Part shown: piece by piece, positions 34,679 through 43,738 of the stretch
Numbering within the stretch: position 1 is the first letter of the stretch
How the letters are laid out: every line of letters starts with the position of its first letter
Assembly (NCBI RefSeq): GCF_049065735.1
Contig: NZ_JBAKHD010000001.1
Span: forward strand, 620,001 to 684,000
Length of the DNA: 64,000 bases
Origin: Paramesorhizobium sp049065735
GTDB lineage: Bacteria; Pseudomonadota; Alphaproteobacteria; Rhizobiales; Rhizobiaceae
Direction: 5' to 3'
Notes under the pieces: model-generated
Told to the model about the DNA's origin: nothing
Seen by the model: only the letters and a program-made list of their open reading frames with translations
Database searches by the model: none
Position numbers and translations under genes: made by a program

Positions 34679-34705
34679 TGGGTAGGAATTGGCACTATTC
34701 ACTAC
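34667..34705. repeat. Palindromic repeat overlapping the hdaA stop
   Basis: AATAGCGAATAGTG (34667-34680) and GGCACTATTCACTAC (34691-34705) are imperfect inverse complements. The unit is related to 52401-52450 and 30834-30845. Confidence 0.55.
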
Positions 34706-34706
34706 C

Positions 34707-35348
34707 TCACTTCTTAAATATCGATCCCGTGAAGAACGGCGGCGAGGATGCGAGCTGGTTCTCATGCACCCAGCCGATCATGCTGGTGGAAGGCACGACG
34801 ACGCGGTGCCATTTGCCGGTCTTGCCATAGGAGCGCATCTCGCGTCCGCGCTCGACCGTACCGATGGCGGCGGATTTGTCCCAGGCATGTTCGCGAATGA
34901 CGACACGCTCCCTCGCATAGAAGGCGGAGGGCGTCGTCGCCGGATCGGGCTTCCCGACAGGAATATTCACCACCGATTTCGTCTCGGTTGCATTGATCGG
35001 GGCAGGGGGCCTCGGCGGCATTATCTGCGGGTCGGCATCGCGTGAGGGAATCGCAACCGGACGAATGGGAAGCGGCGGTCGCGGCGCATCGGCCTTGGCC
35101 GCGAGCGCTACGCTTGTCTTCGCACCGTTTTCCTGCGGCTTGGCCGGAGCGACGGGCGCCTTAAGTCTCGCCTTCGCTTCTTCCGTCTTCTTTAAACTCG
35201 GAAACTGGCTCAGAAGACGGGATAACTCCGGATGTTTTCCGTCATAGGCCGTCCACCACCCCGCCGCGCCCAGCGCCACGATAACAAGAAGCGCGCCGCC
35301 CGAGCCGATTCCGGACGAGCTCTTGGATGAACGTCTCTTCCTGGCCAT
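34707..35348 (-). CDS. Membrane-anchored bacterial SH3-domain protein
   Basis: 213 residues. Basic N-terminus MARKRRSSKSSS, one helix (about 17-32, GGALLVIVALGAAGWW), a long proline/alanine-rich linker (about 45-130), then a C-terminal SH3b-like domain (about 140-200: FYARERVVIREHAWDKSAAI, MRSYGKTGKWHRVVV, IGWVHENQL). SH3b domains bind peptidoglycan or other ligands, so an inner-membrane protein reaching the cell wall is plausible. Converges on hdaA; the segment beyond its start to 35472 shows no gene. Confidence 0.82.
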   Translation of the reverse strand: MARKRRSSKSSSGIGSGGALLVIVALGAAGWWTAYDGKHPELSRLLSQFPSLKKTEEAKARLKAPVAPAKPQENGAKTSVALAAKADAPRPPLPIRPVAIPSRDADPQIMPPRPPAPINATETKSVVNIPVGKPDPATTPSAFYARERVVIREHAWDKSAAIGTVERGREMRSYGKTGKWHRVVVPSTSMIGWVHENQLASSPPFFTGSIFKK

Positions 35349-35472
35349 GAAACTCTACCCGCTGATTCCCGCACGAAGGCCCATGCGGCGGGAAGCTATC
35401 AGCGGTGTGTTCGGATTTGGTTACCAGTGTGAGATGTATGCACAATGGCCTTTCAGCGGAAGTGTGGTGCTT

Positions 35473-35567
35473 CTAATTGCGGTGATGGACGAAATGATAA
35501 ACCGCCAAAGTCATAATAAGGCTGCCAATCGGCCTGACCAAAAAGCGCGAATTGTTCCGAAAGTCAT
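35473..35567 (-). pseudogene. Degenerate copy of the neighbouring 37-residue membrane-protein gene
   Basis: Starting ATG at 35567, fragments EQFALF and then PIGSLIMTLAVYHF can be read only by switching frames twice (an extra G near GGAACAATTC and a second indel near TTTTTGG). They match EQFALF and PIGALIMGFGVYYF of the intact gene at 35711-35824 in order. Ends at TAG 35475-35473. The sequence between it and the intact copy, 35568-35710, contains no clear gene. Confidence 0.5.
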
Positions 35568-35710
35568 AAGTTATTCTTCCGAATATGAGCGATCATGACG
35601 ACGCTCGTTCCAGTCCTTCAGCAACGCAATTCCCGTCCCGCTGGAGCAAGGAGGAGGGCAGGACGATCAGAAGAAAACGGGGCCGAACTCAAGGCCTGCC
35701 GCCCTGCAAA

Positions 35711-35824
35711 TCAACGCGAGCGATGTTTCTCATCGGGATCCCGGGTGAAATAATACACCCCGAAGCCCATAATGAGAGCACCAATTGGCACCATCATGAA
35801 AAGTGCGAATTGCTCTATGGTCAC
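35711..35824 (-). CDS. 37-residue single-helix membrane protein
   Basis: GTG start at 35824 overlaps the stop of the 82-residue gene as GTGA. Reads MTIEQFALFMMVPIGALIM, then GFGVYYFTRDPDEKHRSR: one hydrophobic helix (about 5-26) and a charged C-terminal tail. It is shorter than usual gene-calling cut-offs. Support comes from the 4-bp coupling, codon regularity, and a decayed second copy 150 bp away that preserves the same core. No family name known to me. Confidence 0.55.
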   Translation of the reverse strand: MTIEQFALFMMVPIGALIMGFGVYYFTRDPDEKHRSR

Positions 35825-36069
35825 GGCTTCAGCCCTCTCAAGGTTTGCCTTGCCAGTAAATGTAGTCCAGTTGCCGCTGAAAAACAAACGGCGATCCCCA
35901 TCGAAACAAGGAGTCCGAGGGTTCCGGAGCTATAGATGCTGGAAAAGAACGGCGTCAGTGCGCCAATCGCAAACAAGGCAATGGAAATGCCATTGAGCCA
36001 CGTCGCAGTTAATTTCGTCTGTGCATTGCGAACAGCAACATCACTCGCGCTTGTGTCCCCGTCCTGCAT
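35821..36069 (-). CDS. 82-residue two-helix membrane protein
   Basis: Begins MQDGDTSASDVAVRNAQTKL, then two hydrophobic segments (about 23-43, ISIALFAIGALTPFFSSIY, and 48-70, GLLVSMGIAVCFSAATGLHL), ending ARQTLRGLKP. It looks like a small inner-membrane protein with both termini cytoplasmic. It is coupled to the 37-residue gene and lies just upstream (in its direction) of nothing else recognisable; tRNA-Arg is 40 bp before its start. Base composition is more AT-rich than the flanking operons, hinting at an accessory origin. Confidence 0.6.
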   Translation of the reverse strand: MQDGDTSASDVAVRNAQTKLTATWLNGISIALFAIGALTPFFSSIYSSGTLGLLVSMGIAVCFSAATGLHLLARQTLRGLKP

Positions 36070-36108
36070 CCCTCAAGCCCCCAAGCTTCGGTGTCCGGAC
36101 AAAAATAA

Positions 36109-36185
36109 TGGCGATCCCGGCAGGATTCGAACCTGCGACCATCGGCTTAGAAGGCCGGTGCTCTATCCAGCTGAGCTACGGGACC
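36109..36185 (-). tRNA. tRNA-Arg (anticodon UCU)
   Basis: A 77-nt cloverleaf on the minus strand: acceptor GGTCCCG paired with CGGGATC, D-arm AGCTCAGCTGGATAGAGC, anticodon loop CTTCTAA giving TCT, T-arm GCAGGTTCGAATCCTGC, and an encoded CCA end. Reads AGA codons, rare in this genome's style. A tRNA 3' end beside the small membrane genes could be an integration site, but no attachment repeat or integrase is visible. Confidence 0.97.
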
Positions 36186-36269
36186 GACGGGGACAAGCAT
36201 TATACGCAGAGTTTCGCCCAGCCAAGCAAAAAGGCGTGGCTTATCAGCCTGAGCGGGACGAAAAACCGC

Positions 36270-36575
36270 TCAATGCGTCCAGGGCTGCTGGCGGTCGAAG
36301 CGGAAATTGTCGGAATAGGAAACCTTGCGCCGCTTCGCCTCTTTCGGCTCGAAGAGGCGGTAGGGGATGCCGTGCTTCTCGGCATAAGCGATGGCTTCTT
36401 CCTTGGTGTCGAAGAAGAGCTTGATCTGGCTCTTCATATCACCGGACGATGTATAGCCCATCAGCGGCTCGACCTTGCGTGGGCTTTCCGGTTCGAATTC
36501 CAGCAGCCAGGAGGTCATTTTGGCCTTGCCCGACTGCATCGCGGTCTTGGCGGGACGATATATGCGCGCAACCAT
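36270..36575 (-). CDS. NDUFS4-like complex I accessory subunit
   Basis: 101 residues: MVARIYRPAKTAMQSGKAK, WLLEFEPESPRKVEPLMGYT, SSGDMKSQIKLFFDTKEEAI, AYAEKHGIPYRLFEP, then a basic tail ending RFDRQQPWTH. This is the ETC complex I subunit family, the alphaproteobacterial counterpart of mitochondrial NDUFS4 (18 kDa), which binds at the junction of the NADH-oxidising arm. It lies away from any nuo cluster, flanked by two tRNA genes. Confidence 0.93.
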   Translation of the reverse strand: MVARIYRPAKTAMQSGKAKMTSWLLEFEPESPRKVEPLMGYTSSGDMKSQIKLFFDTKEEAIAYAEKHGIPYRLFEPKEAKRRKVSYSDNFRFDRQQPWTH

Positions 36576-36638
36576 TCTACACCTTTAAGTCCGCTTCCGC
36601 AGCATCCGGCAGCTCAGTACCAGATGCCTCTAAAAAGC

Positions 36639-36715
36639 TGGTCGGAGCGGCGTGATTCGAACACGCGACCCCCTGATCCCAAATCAGGTGCGCTACCAGG
36701 CTGCGCTACGCTCCG
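36639..36715 (-). tRNA. tRNA-Pro (anticodon UGG)
   Basis: 77 nt with acceptor CGGAGCG/CGCTCCG, D-arm AGCGCAGCCTGGTAGCGC, anticodon stem CTGAT with loop TTTGGGA giving TGG, T-arm GCGTGTTCGAATCACGC, and encoded CCA. Monocistronic or in one transcript with metC upstream. Confidence 0.97.
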
Positions 36716-36769
36716 CCAATACTGATTTCCGTAGAGATTTCGTCCTTCCCGCGCAAGAGGGAAAAACAT

Positions 36770-37951
36770 CTATTCTGCATTCCTTGCCGCCGCGAAGCCC
36801 TTTTCGATATCCGCGATCAGATCCGCCGTGTCCTCAAGGCCGATCTGGAGCCGGATGACCGGGCCCGGATAGTCCCTTCGGCTGACCGTGCGGTCGGAGA
36901 GGCTCACCTGCAAGGCGAGGCTGCTATATCCGCCCCAGGAATAGCCGATGCCGAAGAGCTCGAGCGCGTCGAGGAAGGCATGCGCCGTCTTCCTGCTGCC
37001 ACCCTTGAGCACGAAGGAGAAGACGCCGGACGCGCCGGAAAAGTCGCGTTTCCAGATCGCGTGGCCCGGATGGCTTTCAAGAGCGGGATGCAGCACCTCC
37101 GCTACCTCCGGCCGCGTCTCCAGCCAGCGGGCAATCTCAAGCGCGCTCTTCTGATGCGCTTCGAGCCGCACGCCCATGGTCCTGAGTCCCCGCAGCACCT
37201 GATAAACATCGTCGGGCGCGGCGCACATGCCGAGCGTGCCATGGCCTTCCAGAAGCTGCGGCCAGCAGCGCTCATTGGCGGAGACGGTGCCGAGCAGCAC
37301 GTCGGAATGGCCTGCCGGATATTTCGTCGCCGCATGAATCGAAATGTCCACCCCATGGTCGAGCGGGCGGAAATAGAGCGGCGTCGCCCAGGTGTTGTCG
37401 ATCATCACGACCGCACCCGCCTCATGCGCCTTGGCGGCGATGGCTGGGATATCCTGCATCTCGAACGTGTTCGAGCCCGGCGATTCCGTGAACACGACCT
37501 TCGTGTTCGGGCGCATCAGCGCGGAAATGCCGGCGCCGATGGCCGGGTCGTAATATTCGACCGTCACGCCCAGTCGCGTCAGCATGGTATCGGCAAAATG
37601 CCGGGTGGGGTTGTAGATCGTGTCGACAAGAAGCGCGTGATCCCCGGCGGAGAGGAAGGCGAGCAGAGGGACGGTCACCGCCGCAAGCCCTGATGGTACC
37701 AGAACCGTCCCGGCGGAACCTTCCAGCTCGTCGATGGCCTTCGCCAGCGCATCGCTTGTCGGCGTGCCGCGTGTGCCATAGGTATATTTCTGCTTGTGCG
37801 TCACCTGGGTTTGCGCGTCGGGAAAAAGCACCGTGGAAGCATGGACGACCGGTGGGTTCAGGAAACCGTAAAAATCATGCGGGTCGTTGCCGCCCTTGAC
37901 GAGGCGCGTGTTGACCCCGAGCGACGTCTGCTTGTCCGTGGATTTTCCCAT
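36770..37951 (-). CDS. metC: Cystathionine beta-lyase (PLP-dependent)
   Basis: 393 residues, GGGAG eight bases before the ATG. Fold-type I Cys/Met metabolism enzyme: YGTRGTPTSDALAKAIDELE (about 57), VVMIDNTWATPLYFRP (about 180) and the PLP lysine in SIHAATKYPAGHSDV (about 210). It converts cystathionine to homocysteine. The N-terminus and GYSSLALQVS are characteristic of the alphaproteobacterial MetC branch; a cystathionine gamma-synthase is a less likely alternative. I saw no SAM riboswitch in the short leader. Confidence 0.92.
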   Translation of the reverse strand: MGKSTDKQTSLGVNTRLVKGGNDPHDFYGFLNPPVVHASTVLFPDAQTQVTHKQKYTYGTRGTPTSDALAKAIDELEGSAGTVLVPSGLAAVTVPLLAFLSAGDHALLVDTIYNPTRHFADTMLTRLGVTVEYYDPAIGAGISALMRPNTKVVFTESPGSNTFEMQDIPAIAAKAHEAGAVVMIDNTWATPLYFRPLDHGVDISIHAATKYPAGHSDVLLGTVSANERCWPQLLEGHGTLGMCAAPDDVYQVLRGLRTMGVRLEAHQKSALEIARWLETRPEVAEVLHPALESHPGHAIWKRDFSGASGVFSFVLKGGSRKTAHAFLDALELFGIGYSWGGYSSLALQVSLSDRTVSRRDYPGPVIRLQIGLEDTADLIADIEKGFAAARNAE

Positions 37952-38000
37952 CGCTATTTCTCCCGCTATGATCAGGCCAGCCTATTCGTGACAAAATTCG

Positions 38001-38792
38001 ATGCAACGCTTAGAGCGGATGTTCGACACCGTCAAAGCCAATCTCCGTCTTGCCTTTCGCGCGCTCGCAGCCGGCCTTCGCCTGCAGGCGCCCGCCGATG
38101 CGCCGTCTTCCTGGACGCGGTCCATGACGGCGGGCGCCGTCGTGGCGATGCTGGTCCTATGGTTTCTGCAGCCCTTTGACGGCGTGATCCTGCGCGCCGT
38201 TTCCGCCAGCGATATGCCCGGCCTTTCGCTCCTGCGGCAATTGACCGATCTGGGCCGGACGCTGCTTTATCTGGCCATCCTCTTTTGCGTCCTCATCTGG
38301 ACCACGGGCCGGAATCGGCAAGGGCTGGAAGCCCGGCAGCATGCGCGTATCCAGACGCTTGAGAGCCAGGCGGCGTTCGCCTTCGCCGCGATTGGGCTGA
38401 GCGGGCTCGTCGTGGAAATCCTCAAATATCTCGTCGGACGCCCGCGCCCGGCGCTGATCGATACGCTCGGCCCTGATATCATCCAGCCCTTCCACGGCGG
38501 CTATCTCCATGCGAGCTTCCCCTCGGGGCATTCGGCGACGGTCGGTGCAATCGCCGTCATTCTGGCGCTTTGGTTTCCGCGCTGGCGTCTGGCCGGTCTC
38601 ATTGCCGCCATCGTGCTCGCCTTCAGCCGCGTTGCCGTCGCCGCCCATTATCCGACCGATGTGGTGGCCGGCTTTTCGATAGGCTTCCTCGTCACGCTTT
38701 TTCTGGCGCGCTTCCTCGCCAACAGGAAGTTGGGTTTTACCATCGTTCCGGGAAGGCTTTTGCCGGAACGCCGTCGCTTCCCTCTGGCATGA
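38001..38792 (+). CDS. PAP2-family lipid phosphatase
   Basis: 263 residues, about six helices. All three phosphatase motifs are intact: KYLVGRPRP (KX6RP, about 138), SFPSGHSATVG (about 175) and SRVAVAAHYPTD (SRX5HX3D, about 215). Probable substrates are undecaprenyl pyrophosphate, phosphatidylglycerophosphate or lipid A phosphates, none decidable here. Divergent from metC by 49 bp; an internal ATG at 38019 is an alternative start. Confidence 0.9.
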   Translation: MQRLERMFDTVKANLRLAFRALAAGLRLQAPADAPSSWTRSMTAGAVVAMLVLWFLQPFDGVILRAVSASDMPGLSLLRQLTDLGRTLLYLAILFCVLIWTTGRNRQGLEARQHARIQTLESQAAFAFAAIGLSGLVVEILKYLVGRPRPALIDTLGPDIIQPFHGGYLHASFPSGHSATVGAIAVILALWFPRWRLAGLIAAIVLAFSRVAVAAHYPTDVVAGFSIGFLVTLFLARFLANRKLGFTIVPGRLLPERRRFPLA

Positions 38793-39015
38793 GCGCACGA
38801 CTGCGCTCTTGCCCGGCGCGTTGCTGCTTTGGTTGAATAAGCGTTAAAAGCCTTGACCAGAGGCGAATTATCGCATTCGATAGAAATCGTGAATGGGAGC
38901 ACGGCAGACGTGTCCATCGACCCGGTTCGCGCCTGGCGCGTGACGCCGGGGCATTCTGCTTGGAAGCCCTTCAAACGGGAACACGAAGGCAACACAAAAA
39001 GGGGTAGTAGCCAAT

Positions 39016-40047
39016 ATGAAAAAGTCAGTTCTCAAAGGTGCCTTTGGCATCGCCGCGCTTGCCTGGACCGCCGCGTCGGCGAGCGCCGGCACGCTGGACG
39101 ACGTAAAAGCCAAGGGTTTCCTTCAGTGCGGCGTCAATACCTCGCTCGCCGGCTTCTCGGCGCCGAACGACAAGGGAGAGTGGTCCGGCTTCGACGTTGA
39201 TTACTGCCGCGCCATCGCTTCCGCTATTTTTGGCGACCCCACCAAGGTCAAGTTCACGCCGCTCAACGCCAAGGAGCGCTTCACCGCGCTGCAGTCGGGC
39301 GAGATCGACGTGCTGGTCCGCAACACGACCGAGACCATCAGCCGCGACACCGCGCTTGGCCTCGATTTCGCGGGCATCAATTACTATGACGGCCAGGGCT
39401 TCATGATCAATGCGAAGAAGCTATCGGGCATCAACTCCGCCCTGCAACTGTCAGGCGCGTCGATCTGCGTGCAGGCCGGCACCACGACCGAGCTGAACCT
39501 CGCCGACTATTTCCGCGCCAACAAGATGGAATACAACCCCGTCGTGTTCGAGAAGCTGGAAGAGGTCAACGCCGCCTATGACGCCGGCCGTTGCGATGCC
39601 TACACCTCCGACCAGTCGCAGCTCTATTCCGTGCGCCTCAACCTCGGCAGCCCGGACGATCATGTGGTCCTGCCGGAAATTATCTCCAAGGAACCGTTCG
39701 GTCTCGGCGTCCGCCAGGGCGATTCGCAGTGGGCCGACGTGGTGCGCTGGACCCATTACGCGCTGCTGAACGCCGAGGAATTCGGCATCACCAAGGCGAA
39801 TGTCGACGAGATGAAGAACTCGGCCAACCCGGAGATCAAGCGTCTGCTCGGCACCGAGGCCGACACCAAGATCGGCACCGATCTTGGCCTGACCAATGAC
39901 TGGGTGGTGAAGATCGTCAAGGGCGTCGGCAATTACGGCGAAATCTTCGAGCGCAATCTCGGCGCCACCAGCCCGCTGAAGATCTCCCGCGGCCTCAACG
40001 CCCAGTGGACGAAGGGCGGCCTGCAATACGGCATGCCGATCCGCTGA
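39016..40047 (+). CDS. aapJ: General L-amino acid ABC transporter substrate-binding protein AapJ
   Basis: 343 residues. Signal peptide MKKSVLKGAFGIAALAWTAA, cleaved near ASAG, then a type II periplasmic binding fold: LDDVKAKGFLQCGVNTSLAG, WSGFDVDYCRAIASAIFGD, INYYDGQGFMINAKKL, ICVQAGTTTELNLADYF. The mature protein delivers a broad range of L-amino acids to AapQMP; in Rhizobium leguminosarum this system also affects efflux. Promoter should lie in the 223 bp before it (38793-39015), where I saw no clear boxes. A 395-bp gap with a stem-loop separates it from aapQ. Confidence 0.97.
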   Translation: MKKSVLKGAFGIAALAWTAASASAGTLDDVKAKGFLQCGVNTSLAGFSAPNDKGEWSGFDVDYCRAIASAIFGDPTKVKFTPLNAKERFTALQSGEIDVLVRNTTETISRDTALGLDFAGINYYDGQGFMINAKKLSGINSALQLSGASICVQAGTTTELNLADYFRANKMEYNPVVFEKLEEVNAAYDAGRCDAYTSDQSQLYSVRLNLGSPDDHVVLPEIISKEPFGLGVRQGDSQWADVVRWTHYALLNAEEFGITKANVDEMKNSANPEIKRLLGTEADTKIGTDLGLTNDWVVKIVKGVGNYGEIFERNLGATSPLKISRGLNAQWTKGGLQYGMPIR

Positions 40048-40068
40048 TCTCGGTGTAGTCGCAAGTCG

Positions 40069-40121
40069 AATAGCCTTGCCCGGGTCGGGACCGGTCCGCC
40101 GGTCCTGACCTGATGGCTATT
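40069..40121 (+). other. Strong stem-loop downstream of aapJ
   Basis: GGTCGGGACCGG (40083-40094), TCCG loop, CCGGTCCTGACC (40099-40110): 12 pairs with one G-U, enclosed by AATAGCC (40069-40075) and GGCTATT (40115-40121). No T-run. Its place between the binding-protein gene and the membrane genes fits an mRNA-stabilising or attenuating structure that favours AapJ. Confidence 0.65.
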
Positions 40122-40257
40122 GCGTGTAGGTGCAGGGGCTAGGCGGAAACGCGGATTTGAGCGTGGCCTGCTAAAGTTGAAGGGGCGCAAATCTCTTTTC
40201 TGTTGCCCTCCTTTAGCTTGACCCGTGGTTGACAGTGGAAAGCGAAGCGCTAGAGGC

Positions 40258-40395
40258 CTATCCCGCCGCCGTCTCAATCGAGAGCCCCGGAACCGCCCCG
40301 CTAACCCACAAAGCAAAATTTGCGCCAAATGCGATAAAGGCATAAGCTAAGGCAACGAGGCGGCGAAACGCCGTCTTCCCGAATAAACGACCCAA
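40258..40395 (-). CDS. Possible 45-residue antisense membrane peptide
   Basis: A TTG-started frame in the aapJ-aapQ gap reads LGRLFGKTAFRRLVALAY, then AFIAFGANFALWVSGAVPG and LSIETAAG before TAG. It has a basic N-terminus and one hydrophobic helix, like a small protein or the remnant of one. There is no ribosome-binding site, and no ATG occurs before the preceding stop. It may be a decayed gene fragment. Confidence 0.25.
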   Translation of the reverse strand: MGRLFGKTAFRRLVALAYAFIAFGANFALWVSGAVPGLSIETAAG

Positions 40396-40442
40396 AAAAA
40401 TAATAAATTGGGAACAACAGAGAAACTTGAAGTGAGGGGTGC

Positions 40443-41636
40443 ATGGCTACGCAGGATATTGCACAATCCGGCCGTGAAAGCCCGGGCGTATCTTTTTTAT
40501 ACGACCCGAAAATCCGCGGACTGATCTATCAGGCCGTCGTTTTCATCGGCATCATCGCGCTGATCTATTGGATCGCCAACAATACGGTCACCAATCTGCA
40601 GCGCGCCCATATCGCCTCGGGGTTCGGCTTCTTGAAAGGCCGTGCCGGGTTCGATATCAGCCAGTCGCTCATTGCCTATACCAATGATGCGACCTATGCC
40701 CGCGCGCTGCTGGTGGGCTTGCTGAATACGCTCTATGTCGCGGTTTTCGGCATCATCCTGGCCACGATCGTCGGCTTTCTCGTCGGTATCGGACGGCTTT
40801 CGCGCAACTGGCTGATCGCCAAGATCTGCCTCGTCTATGTGGAAATCTTCCGCAACATCCCGACGCTGTTGGTCATCTTCTTCTGGTATTTCGGCGTCCT
40901 GATGGTCATGCCCGTGGTGCGCGAGAGCTATTCTCTGCCGCTGGGGGCCTATGTCAACAATCGCGGCCTGTTCTATCCCTCCGCCATATGGGGCGACGGC
41001 GCATGGCTCGTCGGCGTCGCATTCCTTCTTGCGCTGGTGCTGTCCTTCTTCGTCGCCCGCTGGGCGCGCGCGCGGCAGATGGCGACCGGGCAGATCTTTC
41101 CTGTCTACCGCACAGCCGCGGCCCTCATTATCGGCCTGCCGCTGCTGGCCTTCGTGTTAACGGGCTTTCCGCTCACTTTCGAATATCCGAAGCTCGGCAA
41201 TTTCAACCTGTCCGGCGGTTCGCACATGAACCCGGAGTTTCTGGCGCTGCTGCTGGCGCTGTCCTTCTACACGGCTTCCTTCATCGCGGAGGTCGTTCGT
41301 GCCGGCATTCTCGGCGTCAGCAAAGGGCAGACCGAGGCAGCCTATGCGCTCGGCTTGCGTCCCGGTCCGACGATGCGTCAGGTGGTGGTTCCGCAGGCAC
41401 TGCGCATCATCATCCCGCCGCTGACCAACCAATATTTGAACCTGCTCAAGAACTCGTCGCTCGCCATCGCCATCGCTTATCCCGACCTGGTCGCGGTGGG
41501 CGGAACGATCCTGAACCAGACCGGCCAGGCCGTTGAAGTGGTGGCGATCTGGATGGTGATCTATCTGGGCCTGAGCCTTGCGACATCGGCCTTCATGAAC
41601 TGGTTCAACGGCAAGATGGCGCTGGTGGAGAGATAA
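40443..41636 (+). CDS. aapQ: General L-amino acid ABC transporter permease AapQ
   Basis: 397 residues, longer than typical polar amino-acid permeases because of extra N-terminal helices and a periplasmic insertion (about 60-90), as known for AapQ. HisM-type permease domain with the EAA loop near EAAYALGLRPGPTMRQVVVP (about 297-320). Forms a heterodimer with AapM. Its ATG follows GTGAGGGGTGC. Two bases separate it from aapM. Confidence 0.96.
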   Translation: MATQDIAQSGRESPGVSFLYDPKIRGLIYQAVVFIGIIALIYWIANNTVTNLQRAHIASGFGFLKGRAGFDISQSLIAYTNDATYARALLVGLLNTLYVAVFGIILATIVGFLVGIGRLSRNWLIAKICLVYVEIFRNIPTLLVIFFWYFGVLMVMPVVRESYSLPLGAYVNNRGLFYPSAIWGDGAWLVGVAFLLALVLSFFVARWARARQMATGQIFPVYRTAAALIIGLPLLAFVLTGFPLTFEYPKLGNFNLSGGSHMNPEFLALLLALSFYTASFIAEVVRAGILGVSKGQTEAAYALGLRPGPTMRQVVVPQALRIIIPPLTNQYLNLLKNSSLAIAIAYPDLVAVGGTILNQTGQAVEVVAIWMVIYLGLSLATSAFMNWFNGKMALVER

Positions 41637-41637
41637 G

Positions 41638-42795
41638 ATGACAAATTCCGATCTCGGCTTCGTGCGCAAGGAAATGGCGGCGGTTGAGCCGCCTCCACGG
41701 GGCGAGCGCGGCCTCGTCCATTGGCTGCGCGTCAATCTGTTCGCCACGCCTGTCGATGCCGCCATGTCCGTCCTCGCGATCCTGGCGCTCGTCTGGTTCC
41801 TGCCGCCCGTCTTCAACTGGCTGTTCTTCAGCGCCGTCTGGACCGGCACGGACCGCACCGCCTGCTTGACCGTGGCGCAGGGCGGCGCGCATCCGGAAGG
41901 CTGGTCCGGCGCCTGCTGGGCCTTCGTCAACGCCAAATTCGAGCAGTTCATCTACGGGCGCTATCCGATCGACCAGCGCTGGCGGGTCGATATCGTGGCG
42001 GCGCTCTTCGTGGCGCTGCTGGTGCCGCTCATCATCCCGCGCGCGCCCTATAAGAAGGCGAACGCGCTGCTGTTCTTCATCGCCTTCCCGATTGTCGCCT
42101 TTTTCCTCCTGGTCGGCGGCTCGTTCGGCTTGAGCCATGTCGAAACCCCGCTTTGGGGCGGCCTCCTGGTGACGCTGGTGCTGGCCTTTGTCGGCATCAT
42201 CGTTTCGCTGCCGCTCGGCGTCATCCTGGCATTGGGCCGGCGGTCGAAACTGCCCGTCATCCGGCTGCTTTCCATCATCTTCATCGAGACGGTGCGCGGC
42301 GTACCGCTGGTGACCGTGCTGTTCATGGCCAGCGTCATGCTGCCGCTCTTCCTGCCGCCCGGCGTCACCTTCGACAAGTTGCTGCGCGCGCTCATCGGCG
42401 TCGCGCTGTTCGAGGCCGCCTATCTGGCGGAGGTGGTGCGCGGCGGCCTGCAGGCCATCCCGAAAGGGCAGTTCGAAGGTGCGGATTCGCTGGGCTTGAG
42501 TTACTGGCAGAAGATGCGGCTGATCATCCTGCCGCAGGCGCTGAAGCTGGTCATCCCCGGCATCGTCAACACCTTCATCAGCCTCTTCAAGGATACCAGC
42601 CTCGTCTATATCATCGGCATGTTCGACCTGCTCGGCATCGTCCGGCAGAACTTCGCCGATACGAACTGGTCATCGCCGCAGACGCCGGCAACGGGGCTGA
42701 TCTTCGCCGCCTTCGTCTTCTGGATTTTCTGTTTCGCGATGTCGCGCTATTCCATCTTTATGGAGCGTCGGCTGAACACAGGTCACAGAGCATGA
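41638..42795 (+). CDS. aapM: General L-amino acid ABC transporter permease AapM
   Basis: 385 residues with an N-terminal cytoplasmic segment (FVRKEMAAVEPPPRGERGLV) and about eight helices. The C-terminal permease domain has FIETVRGVPLVTVLFMASVM and the EAA loop GADSLGLSYWQKMRLIILPQ. Its stop codon falls inside an inverted repeat (42790-42819) that separates it from aapP. Confidence 0.96.
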   Translation: MTNSDLGFVRKEMAAVEPPPRGERGLVHWLRVNLFATPVDAAMSVLAILALVWFLPPVFNWLFFSAVWTGTDRTACLTVAQGGAHPEGWSGACWAFVNAKFEQFIYGRYPIDQRWRVDIVAALFVALLVPLIIPRAPYKKANALLFFIAFPIVAFFLLVGGSFGLSHVETPLWGGLLVTLVLAFVGIIVSLPLGVILALGRRSKLPVIRLLSIIFIETVRGVPLVTVLFMASVMLPLFLPPGVTFDKLLRALIGVALFEAAYLAEVVRGGLQAIPKGQFEGADSLGLSYWQKMRLIILPQALKLVIPGIVNTFISLFKDTSLVYIIGMFDLLGIVRQNFADTNWSSPQTPATGLIFAAFVFWIFCFAMSRYSIFMERRLNTGHRA

Positions 42796-42819
42796 TCTCA
42801 GACTCGGGCAAGATCATGC
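42790..42819. repeat. GCATGATCT inverted repeat between aapM and aapP
   Basis: GCATGATCT (42790-42798) and AGATCATGC (42811-42819), 12-nt loop, spanning the aapM stop. Belongs to the same GATCATGC-containing palindrome style as 8774-8806; such elements are common in rhizobial operons. Confidence 0.6.
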
Positions 42820-42850
42820 AGCTAACAAAATGAGATAAGGGAACTCACCC

Positions 42851-43657
<807 letters not shown>

Positions 43658-43679
43658 GGATTGCGTACAAATAGAAAAT

Positions 43680-43715
43680 GCCGGCGGGACAGTGGAGGTG
43701 TCCCGCCGGCGTTTT
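43680..43715 (+). terminator. Intrinsic terminator of the aap operon
   Basis: GCCGGCGGGACA (43680-43691), 7-nt loop, TGTCCCGCCGGC (43699-43710), then GTTTT. Twelve perfect pairs. Confidence 0.93.
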
Positions 43716-43738
43716 CATCTTAAATCGGCAGCGCTGCT

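Noticed and set aside
36109..36715. Genomic-island integration site at the two tRNA genes
   Set aside because: No integrase, no duplicated tRNA 3' end and only core-type genes adjacent, apart from the small membrane genes.
37952..38000. Possible SAM riboswitch before metC
   Set aside because: The leader is only 49 bp, too short and lacking the conserved SAM-II core.
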